A DNA stretch of 64,000 bases from Martelella alba (GTDB lineage Bacteria; Pseudomonadota; Gammaproteobacteria; Enterobacterales; Enterobacteriaceae): NCBI RefSeq assembly GCF_005217455.1, contig NZ_SZPQ01000022.1, positions 40,780-104,779 of the forward strand, read 5' to 3'. Shown here piece by piece: positions 17,865 through 26,944 of the stretch. A program made the position numbers and the translations under genes. Below the pieces are notes generated by a model. That model saw nothing but the letters and a program-made list of their open reading frames with translations. It was not told the origin of the DNA and did not search any database. Positions within the stretch are counted from its first letter, which is position 1. Every line of letters begins with the position of its first letter.

Positions 17865-19043
17865 ATGTTTGATAAACGTTATCGCATCACGTTGTTATTC
17901 AATGCCAATAAAGTTTATGACCGCCAGGTGATCGAAGGGGTGGGGGAATATCTGCAAGCTTCCCAATGCGACTGGGATATTTTCATTGAAGACGATTTCC
18001 GCTGTCGGATCAACCGTATTGAAGAGTGGTTGGGGGATGGCGTCATCGCCGATTACGACGATAAGGAAATCGAGTTGCTGCTCGGGGGCATACCGGTTCC
18101 CATCGTCGGCGTCGGTGGTTCTTACCAGAACGCCGAAGAGTATCCGGCGGTGCATTATATCGCGACGGACAACCATGCGCTGGTGTCCAGCGCGTTTTCG
18201 CACCTTAAGGAAAAAGGGCTTAATCGCTTCGCGTTCTACGGTCTGCCGCCCAGCAGCGGTAAACGCTGGTCTCACGAACGGGAACAAGCCTTCCGCCAAC
18301 TTACCGCCCGTGAATATTATCAGCCCATTGTCTATCAGGGCATTGAAACGACGCCGGACAACTGGCAATACGCCCAGAACCGGCTGGCGGACTGGCTGCA
18401 ATCCCTCCCGCCGCATACCGGCATTATTGCCGTCACCGACGCCCGCGCCCGCCACCTGCTCCAGGTCTGCGAGCATTTGAACATCGCCGTCCCGGAGAAG
18501 CTGTGCATTATCGGCATCGATAACGAGGAGCTGGCGCGCTGTCTGTCGCGCGTGGCGCTGTCATCGGTGGCGCAAGGCACCCGGCAAATGGGCTATCAGG
18601 CGGCCAAGTTGCTGCATCAGTTATTGAATCGCGCGCAGTTGCCGTTGCAGCGGATTCTGGTGTCACCGCTGAAAGTGGTGGCTCGCCGGTCAACGGATTT
18701 CCGGTCCCTGCGTGATCCGGCGGTCATTCAGGCGATGCACTATATCTGCTACCATGCCTGCAAAGGCATTAAGGTGGAACAGGTCCTGGACGTGGTCGGC
18801 ATGTCCCGATCCAATCTGGAAAAACGCTTCAAGGACGAAACCGGCAAAACCATCCATAACGCCATTCACGAAGAGAAACTGGAAAATGCCCGCAATCTGC
18901 TAACCTCTTCCTCGCTGACCATTAACGAAGTGTCGCAGATGTGCGGTTATCCCTCGCTACAATATTTTTATTCGGTTTTCAAAAAAGGCTTTGATATCAC
19001 GCCGAAAGAATACCGCGACAAGTTCGTCCAGACGACCTATTGA
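17865..19043 (+). CDS. xylR: Xylose operon activator XylR
   Basis: The 392-aa protein has the same length as E. coli XylR. The start at 17865 (MFDKRYRITLLFNANKVYDRQV) was chosen because it aligns with the E. coli N-terminus; in-frame codons upstream add 35 unrelated residues. The N-terminal half is a LacI-like periplasmic-binding fold that senses xylose (IVGVGGSYQ, FYGLPPSSGKRW, VTDARARHLLQVCEH). The C-terminal part has two AraC-type helix-turn-helix motifs (VLDVVGMSRSNLEKRF and INEVSQMCGYPSLQYFYSVFKK). It activates xylAB and xylFGH in response to xylose. It has its own transcript, after the xylAB terminator. Confidence 0.96.
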   Translation: MFDKRYRITLLFNANKVYDRQVIEGVGEYLQASQCDWDIFIEDDFRCRINRIEEWLGDGVIADYDDKEIELLLGGIPVPIVGVGGSYQNAEEYPAVHYIATDNHALVSSAFSHLKEKGLNRFAFYGLPPSSGKRWSHEREQAFRQLTAREYYQPIVYQGIETTPDNWQYAQNRLADWLQSLPPHTGIIAVTDARARHLLQVCEHLNIAVPEKLCIIGIDNEELARCLSRVALSSVAQGTRQMGYQAAKLLHQLLNRAQLPLQRILVSPLKVVARRSTDFRSLRDPAVIQAMHYICYHACKGIKVEQVLDVVGMSRSNLEKRFKDETGKTIHNAIHEEKLENARNLLTSSSLTINEVSQMCGYPSLQYFYSVFKKGFDITPKEYRDKFVQTTY

Positions 19044-19058
19044 ATAAACGCCCGCCGT

Positions 19059-19487
19059 TTAGCGGGTCGTCCGGTTTTGGGCCTTATCCAGCGACGCCTT
19101 CCCGTTTTCCCGCGCCTGCAACATCTGCGGTAGATGAATTTCTATCCAATCGGCCAGCGCCGCGACCCTGGCGCTGGCCTCCCTGCCCAGCCCGCTCAGA
19201 CTATACTCCACATGTGGCGGCTGCACCGGCAGAGCCCGGCGTACGACCAAACCGTCCTCTTCCAGCCATTGCAGGGTCTGGGCCAGCATTTTTTCGCTGA
19301 CGCCGCCGACTTTGCGGCGCAGTTCGCCGAAGCGGTGAGTGCCGTGCGACAGGACAATAAGCACCAGTAATCCCCAGCGGCTGGTGAGGTGTTTGAGTAT
19401 CTCGCGGGAGGGGCAATCGGCGCTGAGCAATTCGCCCCGCCGCAATCTGCCGGCCAGGGAATCCTCCGACATGGCATGATTTATCAT
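19059..19487 (-). CDS. HxlR-family winged-helix transcriptional regulator
   Basis: The 142-aa protein has the HxlR signature: a cysteine near the N-terminus (CPSREILKHLTSRWGLLVLIVL) followed by a winged helix (HRFGELRRKVGGVSEKMLAQTLQWLEEDGLV). The family often senses oxidative or electrophilic stress through that cysteine. It faces qorB across 82 bp, the arrangement of ytfH next to qorB in E. coli, so it probably represses qorB and itself. The start at 19487 has GAGG 7 nt upstream. The 3' tail beyond residue 120 is longer than in E. coli YtfH (126 aa). Confidence 0.88.
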   Translation of the reverse strand: MINHAMSEDSLAGRLRRGELLSADCPSREILKHLTSRWGLLVLIVLSHGTHRFGELRRKVGGVSEKMLAQTLQWLEEDGLVVRRALPVQPPHVEYSLSGLGREASARVAALADWIEIHLPQMLQARENGKASLDKAQNRTTR

Positions 19488-19502
19488 CTACTTACCTCAG
19501 CG

Positions 19503-19525
19503 TTAGTACTTACTAAAAGTTAGTA
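19503..19525. promoter_or_regulatory. Candidate HxlR-type operator between the regulator and qorB
   Basis: TTAGTA-CT-TACTAA (19503-19516) is a perfect palindrome. A third TTAGTA half-site follows directly at 19520-19525. It lies between two divergent genes, in the position expected for the regulator binding site. Confidence 0.55.
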
Positions 19526-19569
19526 TACGCGTTAAAGTAGCTCTTCCATATCCCCATAGGAGAATACGT

Positions 19570-20433
19570 ATGATCGTTGTGACAGGCGCGACCGGCCATC
19601 TGGGCCGTCTGGTTGTCAAGGCATTGCTCAAGACCGTACCGGCGGGAGATATTGTGGCCGCGGCGCGCTCCCCGGATAAAGCCGACGATTTGGCTAAAGC
19701 GGGCGTCACCGTGCGGCAGGCCGATTATAATCGGCCCGAAACGCTGGATACCGCGTTTGCCGGGGCGGACAAAGTTTTACTGATTTCTTCCAGCGAGGTC
19801 GGTCGCCGGGAAGCGCAGCATCGCGCGGTTATTGACGCCGCCAAACGGGCCGGCGTTAGCCTGCTGGCCTATACCAGCCTGTTGCATGCCGATATCAGCC
19901 CGCTCGGCATTTTGGCCAAAGAACACCGGGTCACCGAAACGCTGCTGCGGGAGTCCGGTCTGCCCACCGTGCTTTTGCGCAATGGCTGGTATAATGAAAA
20001 CTACGCCGCCGCCATCTCGCAGGCCCTGGCGCAAAACGCGGTGACCGGCTGCGCCGGCGAGGGGCTTATCTCTTCCGCCGCCCGCGCCGATTATGCCGCT
20101 GCGGCCGCCGTCGTGCTGACCGGCGACGGTCATGCCGGCAAAACCTATGAATTGGCTGGCGACGGCGCGTACACCCTTGCCGAGCTGGCGGCGGAAATCA
20201 GCCGGCAATCCGGTACGATGGTCAACTATGTCAACCTCACCCAGGCGGGGTATCAGGAATTGCTCAAGCAATCCGGTCTGCCGGAACCCGTGGCGGCCAT
20301 GCTGGCGGATTCGGGCACCGGGACGTCCCTGGGCGGTTTGTTCGACAATGGCCGGCAATTGAGCGCGCTTATCGGCCGGCCCACCACGCCGATATCGCAG
20401 CAAGTGGCCGAGGCGCTGAACGCGGCCTCCTAG
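19570..20433 (+). CDS. qorB: NAD(P)H:quinone oxidoreductase QorB
   Basis: The 287-aa protein matches E. coli QorB (286 aa) along its length. The Rossmann glycine motif is TGATGHLGRLV. The stretches VLLISSSEVGRREAQHR, LLAYTSLLHAD, LLRNGWYNENY and ARADYAAAAAVVL are family hallmarks. It belongs to the NmrA-like atypical short-chain dehydrogenases and reduces quinones with NADPH. AGGAGA precedes the ATG. It is divergent from an HxlR regulator and convergent with the next gene, 9 nt apart, leaving no room for a separate terminator. Confidence 0.93.
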   Translation: MIVVTGATGHLGRLVVKALLKTVPAGDIVAAARSPDKADDLAKAGVTVRQADYNRPETLDTAFAGADKVLLISSSEVGRREAQHRAVIDAAKRAGVSLLAYTSLLHADISPLGILAKEHRVTETLLRESGLPTVLLRNGWYNENYAAAISQALAQNAVTGCAGEGLISSAARADYAAAAAVVLTGDGHAGKTYELAGDGAYTLAELAAEISRQSGTMVNYVNLTQAGYQELLKQSGLPEPVAAMLADSGTGTSLGGLFDNGRQLSALIGRPTTPISQQVAEALNAAS

Positions 20434-20442
20434 CCACGGCCG

Positions 20443-20874
20443 TTATAAGGGCTTAAGCTCAATCAGAAGCACGATGATGATAAACGCCGTCAGCGTCATG
20501 CGGTTGGCATGGCGCAGAAATGGCGGCGCCGTCAGGGATGAGGCGGCCAGGCTGCGCCTGAACGATCCCGATTGCAAGCCGTGCAGCGCCGACAGCGCCA
20601 GCACAAACAGCATTTTGACCAGCAAAGAACCGGAGGGCGGCCAGTTGCCCATCAGTAACAGCGCCAGACCGGACAGCCAGCTCAGGATCATGGCGGGCGT
20701 CGTCACCCCGCGGTTCCAACGTTGCAGCGCGGCGAAAACCGACAGAGCAGAGGATGATTCGCCCGGCGGTATTTTCTCCCAGGCGTTCATCGCCACGCCC
20801 AGAATAAACATGCCCACAAGCCATAGCGTTATCGAGACGAAATGCAGCGACAGCAACAAGAGATAGGTTGTCAT
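20443..20874 (-). CDS. Small CopD/HemJ-like integral membrane protein
   Basis: The 143-aa protein has four hydrophobic helices. The first contains LHFVSITLWLVGMFILG, the second TPAMILSWLSGLALLL, the third VKMLFVLALSALHGL, and the last FIIIVLLIEL. The histidines in helices one and three and the WLSGLALL turn recall the CopD/HemJ (DUF2269-like) family, whose members bind haem or copper in the inner membrane. The family call is tentative. The start at 20874 (MTTYLLLLSLHFV) has AAGGA upstream; a longer reading from 20958 would add an unlikely leader. It stands alone between qorB and the monooxygenase gene. Confidence 0.6.
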   Translation of the reverse strand: MTTYLLLLSLHFVSITLWLVGMFILGVAMNAWEKIPPGESSSALSVFAALQRWNRGVTTPAMILSWLSGLALLLMGNWPPSGSLLVKMLFVLALSALHGLQSGSFRRSLAASSLTAPPFLRHANRMTLTAFIIIVLLIELKPL

Positions 20875-20965
20875 AGGTTCCTTAGCTGATATGTACCCGT
20901 CGTACCGCCTTAATGAGTAGGGGTATATTAGCGACCCACCCTTAGGTGGGCAAGGCACCCGGGAC

Positions 20966-22249
20966 TTATTTCAGCGGCGCCGCGCGCCGAAGAAGGCGGC
21001 CGATACCCCTTGCTCCTGCCGGTCCGGCCATGCCGGCCGCAGCCGTTGGCCCGGCGCTCGGTCGAAAGCGCGTGGCGTCGTAGGCGTAGATCCAACGGTA
21101 ATCCTGTTCCGCCATTTGGGAATGGAACAACGATTTCACTTTATAACGCGCATCCCGTTTGAATTGCTGCCAGGGCGTGGGCAAGTGCAAACGCTTGCCC
21201 CGCGCCCGTGCCGCGAGCAATACCCGTCCGGTGCGCGTCGCCCGTTCCGCATCGTATTGCCGCAACGTTTCCGTCAAATCCGGTGCCGATACCGCCAGCA
21301 GGCGGGCCAGAACATAGCCGTCCTCAAGGGCCATGGCCGCGCCCTGTGCCAAAAAAGGCAGCATAGGATGCGCCGCGTCGCCAAGCAGGGTCAACCGGCC
21401 TAACGACCAGCGCTCAATCGGGTCGCGATCAAACAGCCCCCATTTGAAGATGTTTTCCGCGCAGGACAACCGGCGAATCACGTCGGGGTGCCAGCCGGCA
21501 AACGCGCTCAGCAATTCTTCCCGATGGCTGGGCACATGCCAGGATGTCTGCGTCCATCGCTCGGTTTCACCGACCGCGACGATATTCAGCGCGTCGCCGC
21601 CGCTGATGGTATAGGTGACGACATGGCCTCTTGGCCCTTGCCACAGGTCGCAAAACGGGCCGATGAATTCCGGATGGGCCGAGGCGGGCACCAGCGCCCG
21701 CCAGCACATATTGCCAGTAAACAAGGGCGCCTGAGGGCCGAACACGTGATCCCGCACAATGGAGTGCGCCCCATCCGCGCCGACAATCAGGTCGGCTTCA
21801 AACTCCCGACCGTCGGCGAAACGCGCCACGGCGGTTTCGCCCCGATTGCTGACCGAGACGCAGCGGGCATTGAGCACAACATAACGGGTATCAAGCAGTC
21901 CCGCCAACATGGAGAGAAGATCGGCCCGGTGCAGGTGATAATAATCCGTGCCGAACGCTTGCCGACAAGCAGGCATAAGCGGAGTGCGAAAGCATTCCCG
22001 TCCGGTGCGCCAGTGATGGCCCACGACGCCTTGGGATACAAACCCGCGCCGGCGCAGCGGTTCGGCCAACCCCAGCGCCAATAGAACCTTGACCGCGTTC
22101 GGGGACATTTGCACGCCCGCGCCGACTTCCCTGAACGCCGATGCCCGTTCAAAAAGATGCGCTTCTATGCCACGTTGCCGCAAGGACGCCGACAACGCCA
22201 CGCCGCCGATACCGCCGCCGATGACGCCTACCCGAAGTTTACGGTTCAT
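20966..22249 (-). CDS. FAD-dependent aromatic-ring monooxygenase (salicylate / 6-hydroxynicotinate type)
   Basis: The 427-aa flavoprotein monooxygenase of the PHBH-like class has the dinucleotide motif VGVIGGGIGGVALS at the N-terminus. The DG motif is VGADGAHSIVRD, and the second FAD motif is GDAAHPMLPFLAQGAAMALEDG. The C-terminal IYAYD resembles the WVYGYD of 6-hydroxynicotinate 3-monooxygenase. Such enzymes hydroxylate, often decarboxylatively, a phenol-like ring using NADH and oxygen. The substrate cannot be named from sequence. It lies downstream of the flavoprotein gene of the catabolic block on the same strand, separated by a terminator-like hairpin and 235 bp, so it probably has its own promoter. 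Confidence 0.8.
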   Translation of the reverse strand: MNRKLRVGVIGGGIGGVALSASLRQRGIEAHLFERASAFREVGAGVQMSPNAVKVLLALGLAEPLRRRGFVSQGVVGHHWRTGRECFRTPLMPACRQAFGTDYYHLHRADLLSMLAGLLDTRYVVLNARCVSVSNRGETAVARFADGREFEADLIVGADGAHSIVRDHVFGPQAPLFTGNMCWRALVPASAHPEFIGPFCDLWQGPRGHVVTYTISGGDALNIVAVGETERWTQTSWHVPSHREELLSAFAGWHPDVIRRLSCAENIFKWGLFDRDPIERWSLGRLTLLGDAAHPMLPFLAQGAAMALEDGYVLARLLAVSAPDLTETLRQYDAERATRTGRVLLAARARGKRLHLPTPWQQFKRDARYKVKSLFHSQMAEQDYRWIYAYDATRFRPSAGPTAAAGMAGPAGARGIGRLLRRAAPLK

Positions 22250-22420
22250 TCAGTTGACCCCTTGTGCGCGAATGGCAGTGACTGACGCCGGCATGCAGCC
22301 GCACGGTCATTGCCTGGGTCTTGTCAGTGTTGTCGAGCGGCCCGGACGGCGCAATGGCTGTTCGGGCATTGATAATTTGCCCCTTTTTCCGGTATGGACG
22401 GCTAAGATCATCTGAATAAA

Positions 22421-22452
22421 CCGCGTCCGCCGGCGGCGGGCGGCGGACGCGG
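22421..22452 (-). terminator. Terminator-like hairpin after the flavoprotein gene
   Basis: CCGCGTCCGCCG (22421-22432) and CGGCGGACGCGG (22441-22452) form a perfect 12-bp stem with an 8-nt loop. On the minus strand the stem is followed by TTTATT. It lies 32 nt after the flavoprotein stop and probably ends the MFS-flavoprotein transcript. The rest of the 22250-22484 gap shows nothing clear. Confidence 0.6.
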
Positions 22453-22484
22453 CGCTTGCGGCTTGCCTATGGCGATGGCCGGCG

Positions 22485-24560
22485 TTAGCGATAAATAGCG
22501 CCGGTGAGATAATCGGGCCAGTTTTTTTCGAAAAACAGTCGGTCCGGATCGTCCATGGCGCGCAAGGGCCGCGTCTGGACGGTAAAGGTCCCGTTACGGT
22601 AGGTGACCTGTAATTGTTCTTGCCGGTGCCGGGGCTGCTCGGCCAGGAAGCGGTAATCCGTTAACGCGCCGGCGCGGCTTTGCGGCACCGACTCGCCCAA
22701 GGGCGAGCAAATGGCGCGGGCGCCGCGGCTACCGCCGCCCTGGCGGATATAATAATCCAGCGCGGTCAGCACCGCCTCCGAAACCAGCGCCATCTGCCGC
22801 CATTGATAGCTTGCGGCCGCTTTATTGGGATGCGCGACGGCAATCCCCCGCGCGGCGATTTGCCGATTCAATTCCCGGGCGTCGGCCAACGCCTCGACGA
22901 CCCCCTCCGGCCGGCAGATGAATCCCGCCTGATCACTCATGCGTTGCTGAACTTCCTTTTTTATCCATCCGGGATCAAGTGCGCGGGGTTCGCGGCCGGC
23001 CCGCTCGATCTGCCGGCGGCATTCCTCGAGCGCCGCCTTGAACGCATCCGGACTTTCCGCCGCCGGCGCGGGCGCGGTGGCGGCGATATGCCTGGCCGCC
23101 CGCATGGCGAATACCTGTCCGGCATTCAGCGCCGCGCCGCCGGGACGGGTCGCGCCATGGGTGCCCGCCGCTTCGCCGGCGGCATAGCAGCCGTTGAGGG
23201 AGGTTTGTCCCCAGATATCCACCGCGATACCGCCATTCATATGTTGATGGTTAACATTGAACGGCAAGGGATCCCGGCTGAGATCATGTCCGTGGTGTTT
23301 GTACAATTCGATGGCCAACGGATTCATCCGCCGTAGCCGCTCGATGGGCAGCGCGTCGAGAGCGTCGTTATTGGCCAGATAGCGGCGGACATCCTCGTCA
23401 AGGTCGTTTAGGGAAAACGGCCGATCGCCCGGCACCGGGGCGGGATTGCGATTGAAATCCATCATGATGGCGCGCCCGGCCCGGGATTCGATAAAAATCG
23501 CCAAATCCAACAAACTGGAGCCGAAATTCAGCATCCGTTCGGCATGGATCGGCCATTGATAGCCTTTACGAAAAATATTGGCGGCCAGTTCCCGGGTGGT
23601 GCGGTAATATTCCGCCAGAAAATTCACCTCGCGGCCATGGGCATCCAGCGAATAGATGTAGGGTATGCTTTGCACGTAGGTGCCGGACAGGTTCCAGGGG
23701 AATTCATCGCGCCGGGTGCCGATGCCGAACTGGTGTTCGGTCAAATTGACCGCGGCCAGGCCCGCTTCCAGCGCCAGGCCCAGCGAACCGAAGCAGCGCT
23801 TGGGGTAAACGCTGTCGCGAAACAGCTCCCCCGGACCGCCCGCCGCCAACACGACCGCCGGGCTGAGCAACAGGCACCAGCCATAGGGATTATTTTCCGA
23901 CCGCGCGCCGGCGGCCAGCGCGATTGCGCCGGCGACCCGCCGGTCTTTTCCCTCGCCGCACGACAACAGGCGCGTAACGGTGGCATGATCGATAAACGAG
24001 ACATCCAGCCGTCGGGCTTCTTCCGCCAACATCTTGACCATCAGCCGCGACGTGCGCGGTCCGCAACTGGTGGCCCGGCCGGCCTCATCATGATCGGTCT
24101 GGTAGCGCAAAACGGCGCCGTACTTATCCTCCGGCAACGGTAGGCCGATATATTTCAAACCGATAAACGCGTCCACCGACCCCACGGCCTCCACGTAAGC
24201 GGTATCGGCGTCCATGGCGCCGCCCGCGCCGAGCGCCGCCGCCATTTGCCGGAAATTATCGCCCCGGTTACCGGTGGATGCGGTATGCAACGTCTGTTTG
24301 TCGGATCCGGAACAGGCCGACGTGCCCCAGAACAGCGTTTGGGTCGCCACGGTGACATCCACGCCCCGCCGGGTTAGCTCCACGGCGGCGCGCAGACCTG
24401 CGGCGCCGCTGCCCACCACCAGCGCCTGGCTATGATAAACCGGCACCTGACAGCCGGACAGGGACAAGGTATCGTCCGGCGTGCGTCCGCGCATATGCTT
24501 CGGCATGGCGACGTCGGTTAAGCTATCCAATATGCGTTGATCGATGCGTGCTGCCATCAT
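22485..24560 (-). CDS. FAD-dependent oxidoreductase, fumarate reductase flavoprotein-like
   Basis: The 691-aa protein has the nucleotide-binding motif ALVVGSGAAGLRAAVEL (glycines at about residues 50-55) and the flavin-contact region NGCYAAGEAAGTHGATRPGGAALNAGQ. The order of motifs is that of SdhA/FrdA-type flavoproteins. Members of this superfamily reduce or oxidise carbon-carbon bonds in carboxylic acids, steroids or cyclic ketones. Which applies here is unknown. No iron-sulfur or membrane-anchor partner is adjacent. The start at 24560 lies 16 nt after the MFS gene, so both are co-transcribed. A longer in-frame start at 24656 would overlap that gene. Confidence 0.75.
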   Translation of the reverse strand: MMAARIDQRILDSLTDVAMPKHMRGRTPDDTLSLSGCQVPVYHSQALVVGSGAAGLRAAVELTRRGVDVTVATQTLFWGTSACSGSDKQTLHTASTGNRGDNFRQMAAALGAGGAMDADTAYVEAVGSVDAFIGLKYIGLPLPEDKYGAVLRYQTDHDEAGRATSCGPRTSRLMVKMLAEEARRLDVSFIDHATVTRLLSCGEGKDRRVAGAIALAAGARSENNPYGWCLLLSPAVVLAAGGPGELFRDSVYPKRCFGSLGLALEAGLAAVNLTEHQFGIGTRRDEFPWNLSGTYVQSIPYIYSLDAHGREVNFLAEYYRTTRELAANIFRKGYQWPIHAERMLNFGSSLLDLAIFIESRAGRAIMMDFNRNPAPVPGDRPFSLNDLDEDVRRYLANNDALDALPIERLRRMNPLAIELYKHHGHDLSRDPLPFNVNHQHMNGGIAVDIWGQTSLNGCYAAGEAAGTHGATRPGGAALNAGQVFAMRAARHIAATAPAPAAESPDAFKAALEECRRQIERAGREPRALDPGWIKKEVQQRMSDQAGFICRPEGVVEALADARELNRQIAARGIAVAHPNKAAASYQWRQMALVSEAVLTALDYYIRQGGGSRGARAICSPLGESVPQSRAGALTDYRFLAEQPRHRQEQLQVTYRNGTFTVQTRPLRAMDDPDRLFFEKNWPDYLTGAIYR

Positions 24561-24576
24561 GTCGTCATCTTCACTT

Positions 24577-25809
24577 TCAATGTTCGGCCCGGCGTAGCGC
24601 GCCCGGAACCGGTTCGCCGCGCCGAACGGTTTTGCGCACGGGGATAATGAGCACAAAACTCGCCAGCATTATCGCGCCGGCAATGAACCAAACCGGCTGC
24701 ATGGTGTAGCGGTCAGCGAAATAGCCGGCCAGTACCGGCGAGATCCCGCCGGCGGCCATGCCGACATTCATTACCAGGCCGATGGCCGACCCGCGCACTT
24801 TTTCCGGCACCAACTCCGCGGTGAAGGACAACACCAGGGGCGTGACGGGATAGCCGAGAAAGCCCAACAGCAACACCAAAATCACCACCGTAAAGATGGG
24901 CAGATCCAATACCATGGCCGCCATCAGCAAGCCGCTCAACACTGTGATGCCCATCAGCACCAGCCGTTTGCGGGCGAAATCGCCGCGATCGCAATACCGG
25001 CCCAGAACAAACCCGCCCAAAGCGCCGCTTAAACCCAGCAGACTGGCGATTGTGCCGGCCATGCCGATGGGCAGATGCTTGATGTTCATCAGGAACGTCG
25101 GCGCCCATAGCAGCACGATCCACCAGCCGCTCAGCAAGACAAAATAATAGGCAGCCATCAGGATGACCGCGGGCGAGGTAAACAGCAGCCGCAACGGGAC
25201 CCTTTCCACCGCGACGCCCGGCGCGACTTTAGCGGCCGTCTTGGGCTCGTTTTTCACCAGTACGGCATAAAGCAGCGCCACCAGAATTCCCAGGCTGCCG
25301 GCGACATAAAACACCACCCGCCAACCGTAGACCGGACCCAGCATCGCGCCGAGCCAGGTGCCGAAAAAACCGCCGATGGGATAGCCCATCCAATAGAGGG
25401 ACATGACCGTGGTGCGTTGCCGCTCGGTTGTGACATTGGCCACTTCAAGGGAGGCCGCCGGCCAGAATACCCCCTCGCCGACGCCGGTCAGGATGCGGTA
25501 GATAAGCAATGTCGTCAATCCGCCGGCCAGGCCGGTGGCCATGGTGGCCAGGGAAAAAATGCCCAGCCCGAGGATAAGGACCGGTTTACCGCTGAGTTTG
25601 TCGGCAATGATTCCGGCGATGAACAAAAAGGCGATGAACCCATAGAAAAAAGAGCTGAGTAGGATACCGGAGCGGGCCTTGTCCAGACCGAAATCGGCGG
25701 AGATGAGCCCCACGGCGGAAGAGACCGTCATGCGATCCACGGAATACATCATGTAGCCGAGGCCGCATAAGACGGAAACAAGAATCATTTTTTTGGTATC
25801 TGTAGTCAT
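24577..25809 (-). CDS. MFS transporter, anion:cation / sugar-acid symporter type
   Basis: The 410-aa protein has twelve hydrophobic helices. The pattern DRMTVSSAVGLISADFGL after helix one and RILTGVGEGVFWPAA in helix four place it in the ACS-like branch (glucarate, galactonate and phthalate transporters). That branch commonly imports organic anions by proton symport. The ATG at 25809 has GAGGAA upstream. It is 16 nt ahead of the flavoprotein gene. It is separated from the isomerase gene by 269 bp that contain a strong hairpin, so expression may drop between the two halves of the block. It probably brings in the substrate of the neighbouring enzymes. Confidence 0.88.
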   Translation of the reverse strand: MTTDTKKMILVSVLCGLGYMMYSVDRMTVSSAVGLISADFGLDKARSGILLSSFFYGFIAFLFIAGIIADKLSGKPVLILGLGIFSLATMATGLAGGLTTLLIYRILTGVGEGVFWPAASLEVANVTTERQRTTVMSLYWMGYPIGGFFGTWLGAMLGPVYGWRVVFYVAGSLGILVALLYAVLVKNEPKTAAKVAPGVAVERVPLRLLFTSPAVILMAAYYFVLLSGWWIVLLWAPTFLMNIKHLPIGMAGTIASLLGLSGALGGFVLGRYCDRGDFARKRLVLMGITVLSGLLMAAMVLDLPIFTVVILVLLLGFLGYPVTPLVLSFTAELVPEKVRGSAIGLVMNVGMAAGGISPVLAGYFADRYTMQPVWFIAGAIMLASFVLIIPVRKTVRRGEPVPGALRRAEH

Positions 25810-26034
25810 ATATTCCTCGACAAGTCTTAGTCAACGACGAGAACATCCGGCTTACGTAAGCACGACCTTTCTGGCCAGGTCGGCCGCCGATGACGTCCGA
25901 CCCTTTGAGCAACGCCTGTCTGTGGATGACCGCCACAACCGGTCATCGAACGGGCGTAAAGGATTGTCGCGCTGTTTTATCTTGCCGCGTTCAGATACAG
26001 CTTTTTTCTGATAACGCTTTGCCTATGATTTCCT

Positions 26035-26064
26035 CGGCGGCCATGCCTGACGGTATGGCCGCCG
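26035..26064 (-). promoter_or_regulatory. Intercistronic hairpin after the isomerase gene
   Basis: CGGCGGCCAT (26035-26044) and ATGGCCGCCG (26055-26064) form a perfect 10-bp stem with a 10-nt loop, 15 nt after the isomerase stop. No U-run follows, so an mRNA-stabilising or attenuating role is likelier than full termination. Confidence 0.5.
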
Positions 26065-26078
26065 ATGTCAGGACCGCT

Positions 26079-26915
26079 TTAGCAACACGCCTGGTGGCGT
26101 TCCTTGCAGATGGTTAAGACTTCGTCCGGATCACGCCGCCACCAGTTGTGTTCGGAGAAAATCTCCACTTCGTGAAAGCCGGTATAACCCTGGGCTTCCA
26201 CCCCCTGGCGCGCGCCCCGTATGTCGATGACGCCGTCGCCCATCATGCCGCGATCCTGTAACAGATCCCGGGTCGGCACCAGCCAGTCGCAGATATGAAA
26301 GGCCAATAGCCGTTTCCTGCCCGCCCGTTCTATTTGCGGGAAAAATTCCGGGTCCCACCAGGTATGGTAAAGGTCCACCGCCAGACCCAGTCCGTCGTCT
26401 CCCAGCTCATCGCAAAGATCGTTTGCCTGTTTCAGCGTATTGACGCAGGCGCGATCGGCGGCGTACATGGGATGCAGCGGTTCAATGGCCACGGGCATGC
26501 CGGCGGGTCGGGCATATTCCAGTAAAGCGGCCAGGCCGTCTCTGACCTGGGCGCGGGCCTGCGGCATATCCCGGGAATGTTCCGGCAGGCCGCCCACCAC
26601 CAGCACCAGACAGGCGGCGCCCAGCGTCAGAGCCTCGTCCACCGCACGCCGGTTATCCAGCAGCGCCTCGCGGCGTTCCCGTTCCGTGGCGCCGGTAAAC
26701 ATGCCGCCCCGGCAGTAGCCGGTCACCTGTAATTGATGGGCCCGGATGCGCCGGGCGGTCTCTTCAAGGCCCAATTCCCTGGTCTGGTCCCGCCAGGGCG
26801 AAATGCCGCGGATATCGTGACGGGCACAGCCATCGATAATCTGATCCAGACGCCACTGACGGCGTAGCGTGGCGGTATTAATGGAAAGCCGTTCGCTGTT
26901 GGGTCGTTCAGACAT
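26079..26915 (-). CDS. Sugar phosphate isomerase/epimerase-like TIM-barrel protein
   Basis: The 278-aa protein belongs to the AP-endonuclease-2-type TIM-barrel family (hydroxypyruvate isomerase, inosose isomerase, keto-sugar epimerases). Likely metal ligands appear in order: IEPLHP, AVDLYHTWWD, AFHICDW and HEVEIFS. AAGGAG lies 7 nt before the ATG. It sits 29 nt after a Gfo/Idh/MocA oxidoreductase gene. The pairing of these two families is common in catabolism of inositols and of 3-keto-glycosides, where the oxidoreductase makes a keto group and the barrel protein isomerises or cleaves. The actual substrate is unknown. Confidence 0.85.
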   Translation of the reverse strand: MSERPNSERLSINTATLRRQWRLDQIIDGCARHDIRGISPWRDQTRELGLEETARRIRAHQLQVTGYCRGGMFTGATERERREALLDNRRAVDEALTLGAACLVLVVGGLPEHSRDMPQARAQVRDGLAALLEYARPAGMPVAIEPLHPMYAADRACVNTLKQANDLCDELGDDGLGLAVDLYHTWWDPEFFPQIERAGRKRLLAFHICDWLVPTRDLLQDRGMMGDGVIDIRGARQGVEAQGYTGFHEVEIFSEHNWWRRDPDEVLTICKERHQACC

Positions 26916-26944
26916 GACATATCTCCTTTACCTGGCGGCGGCCA

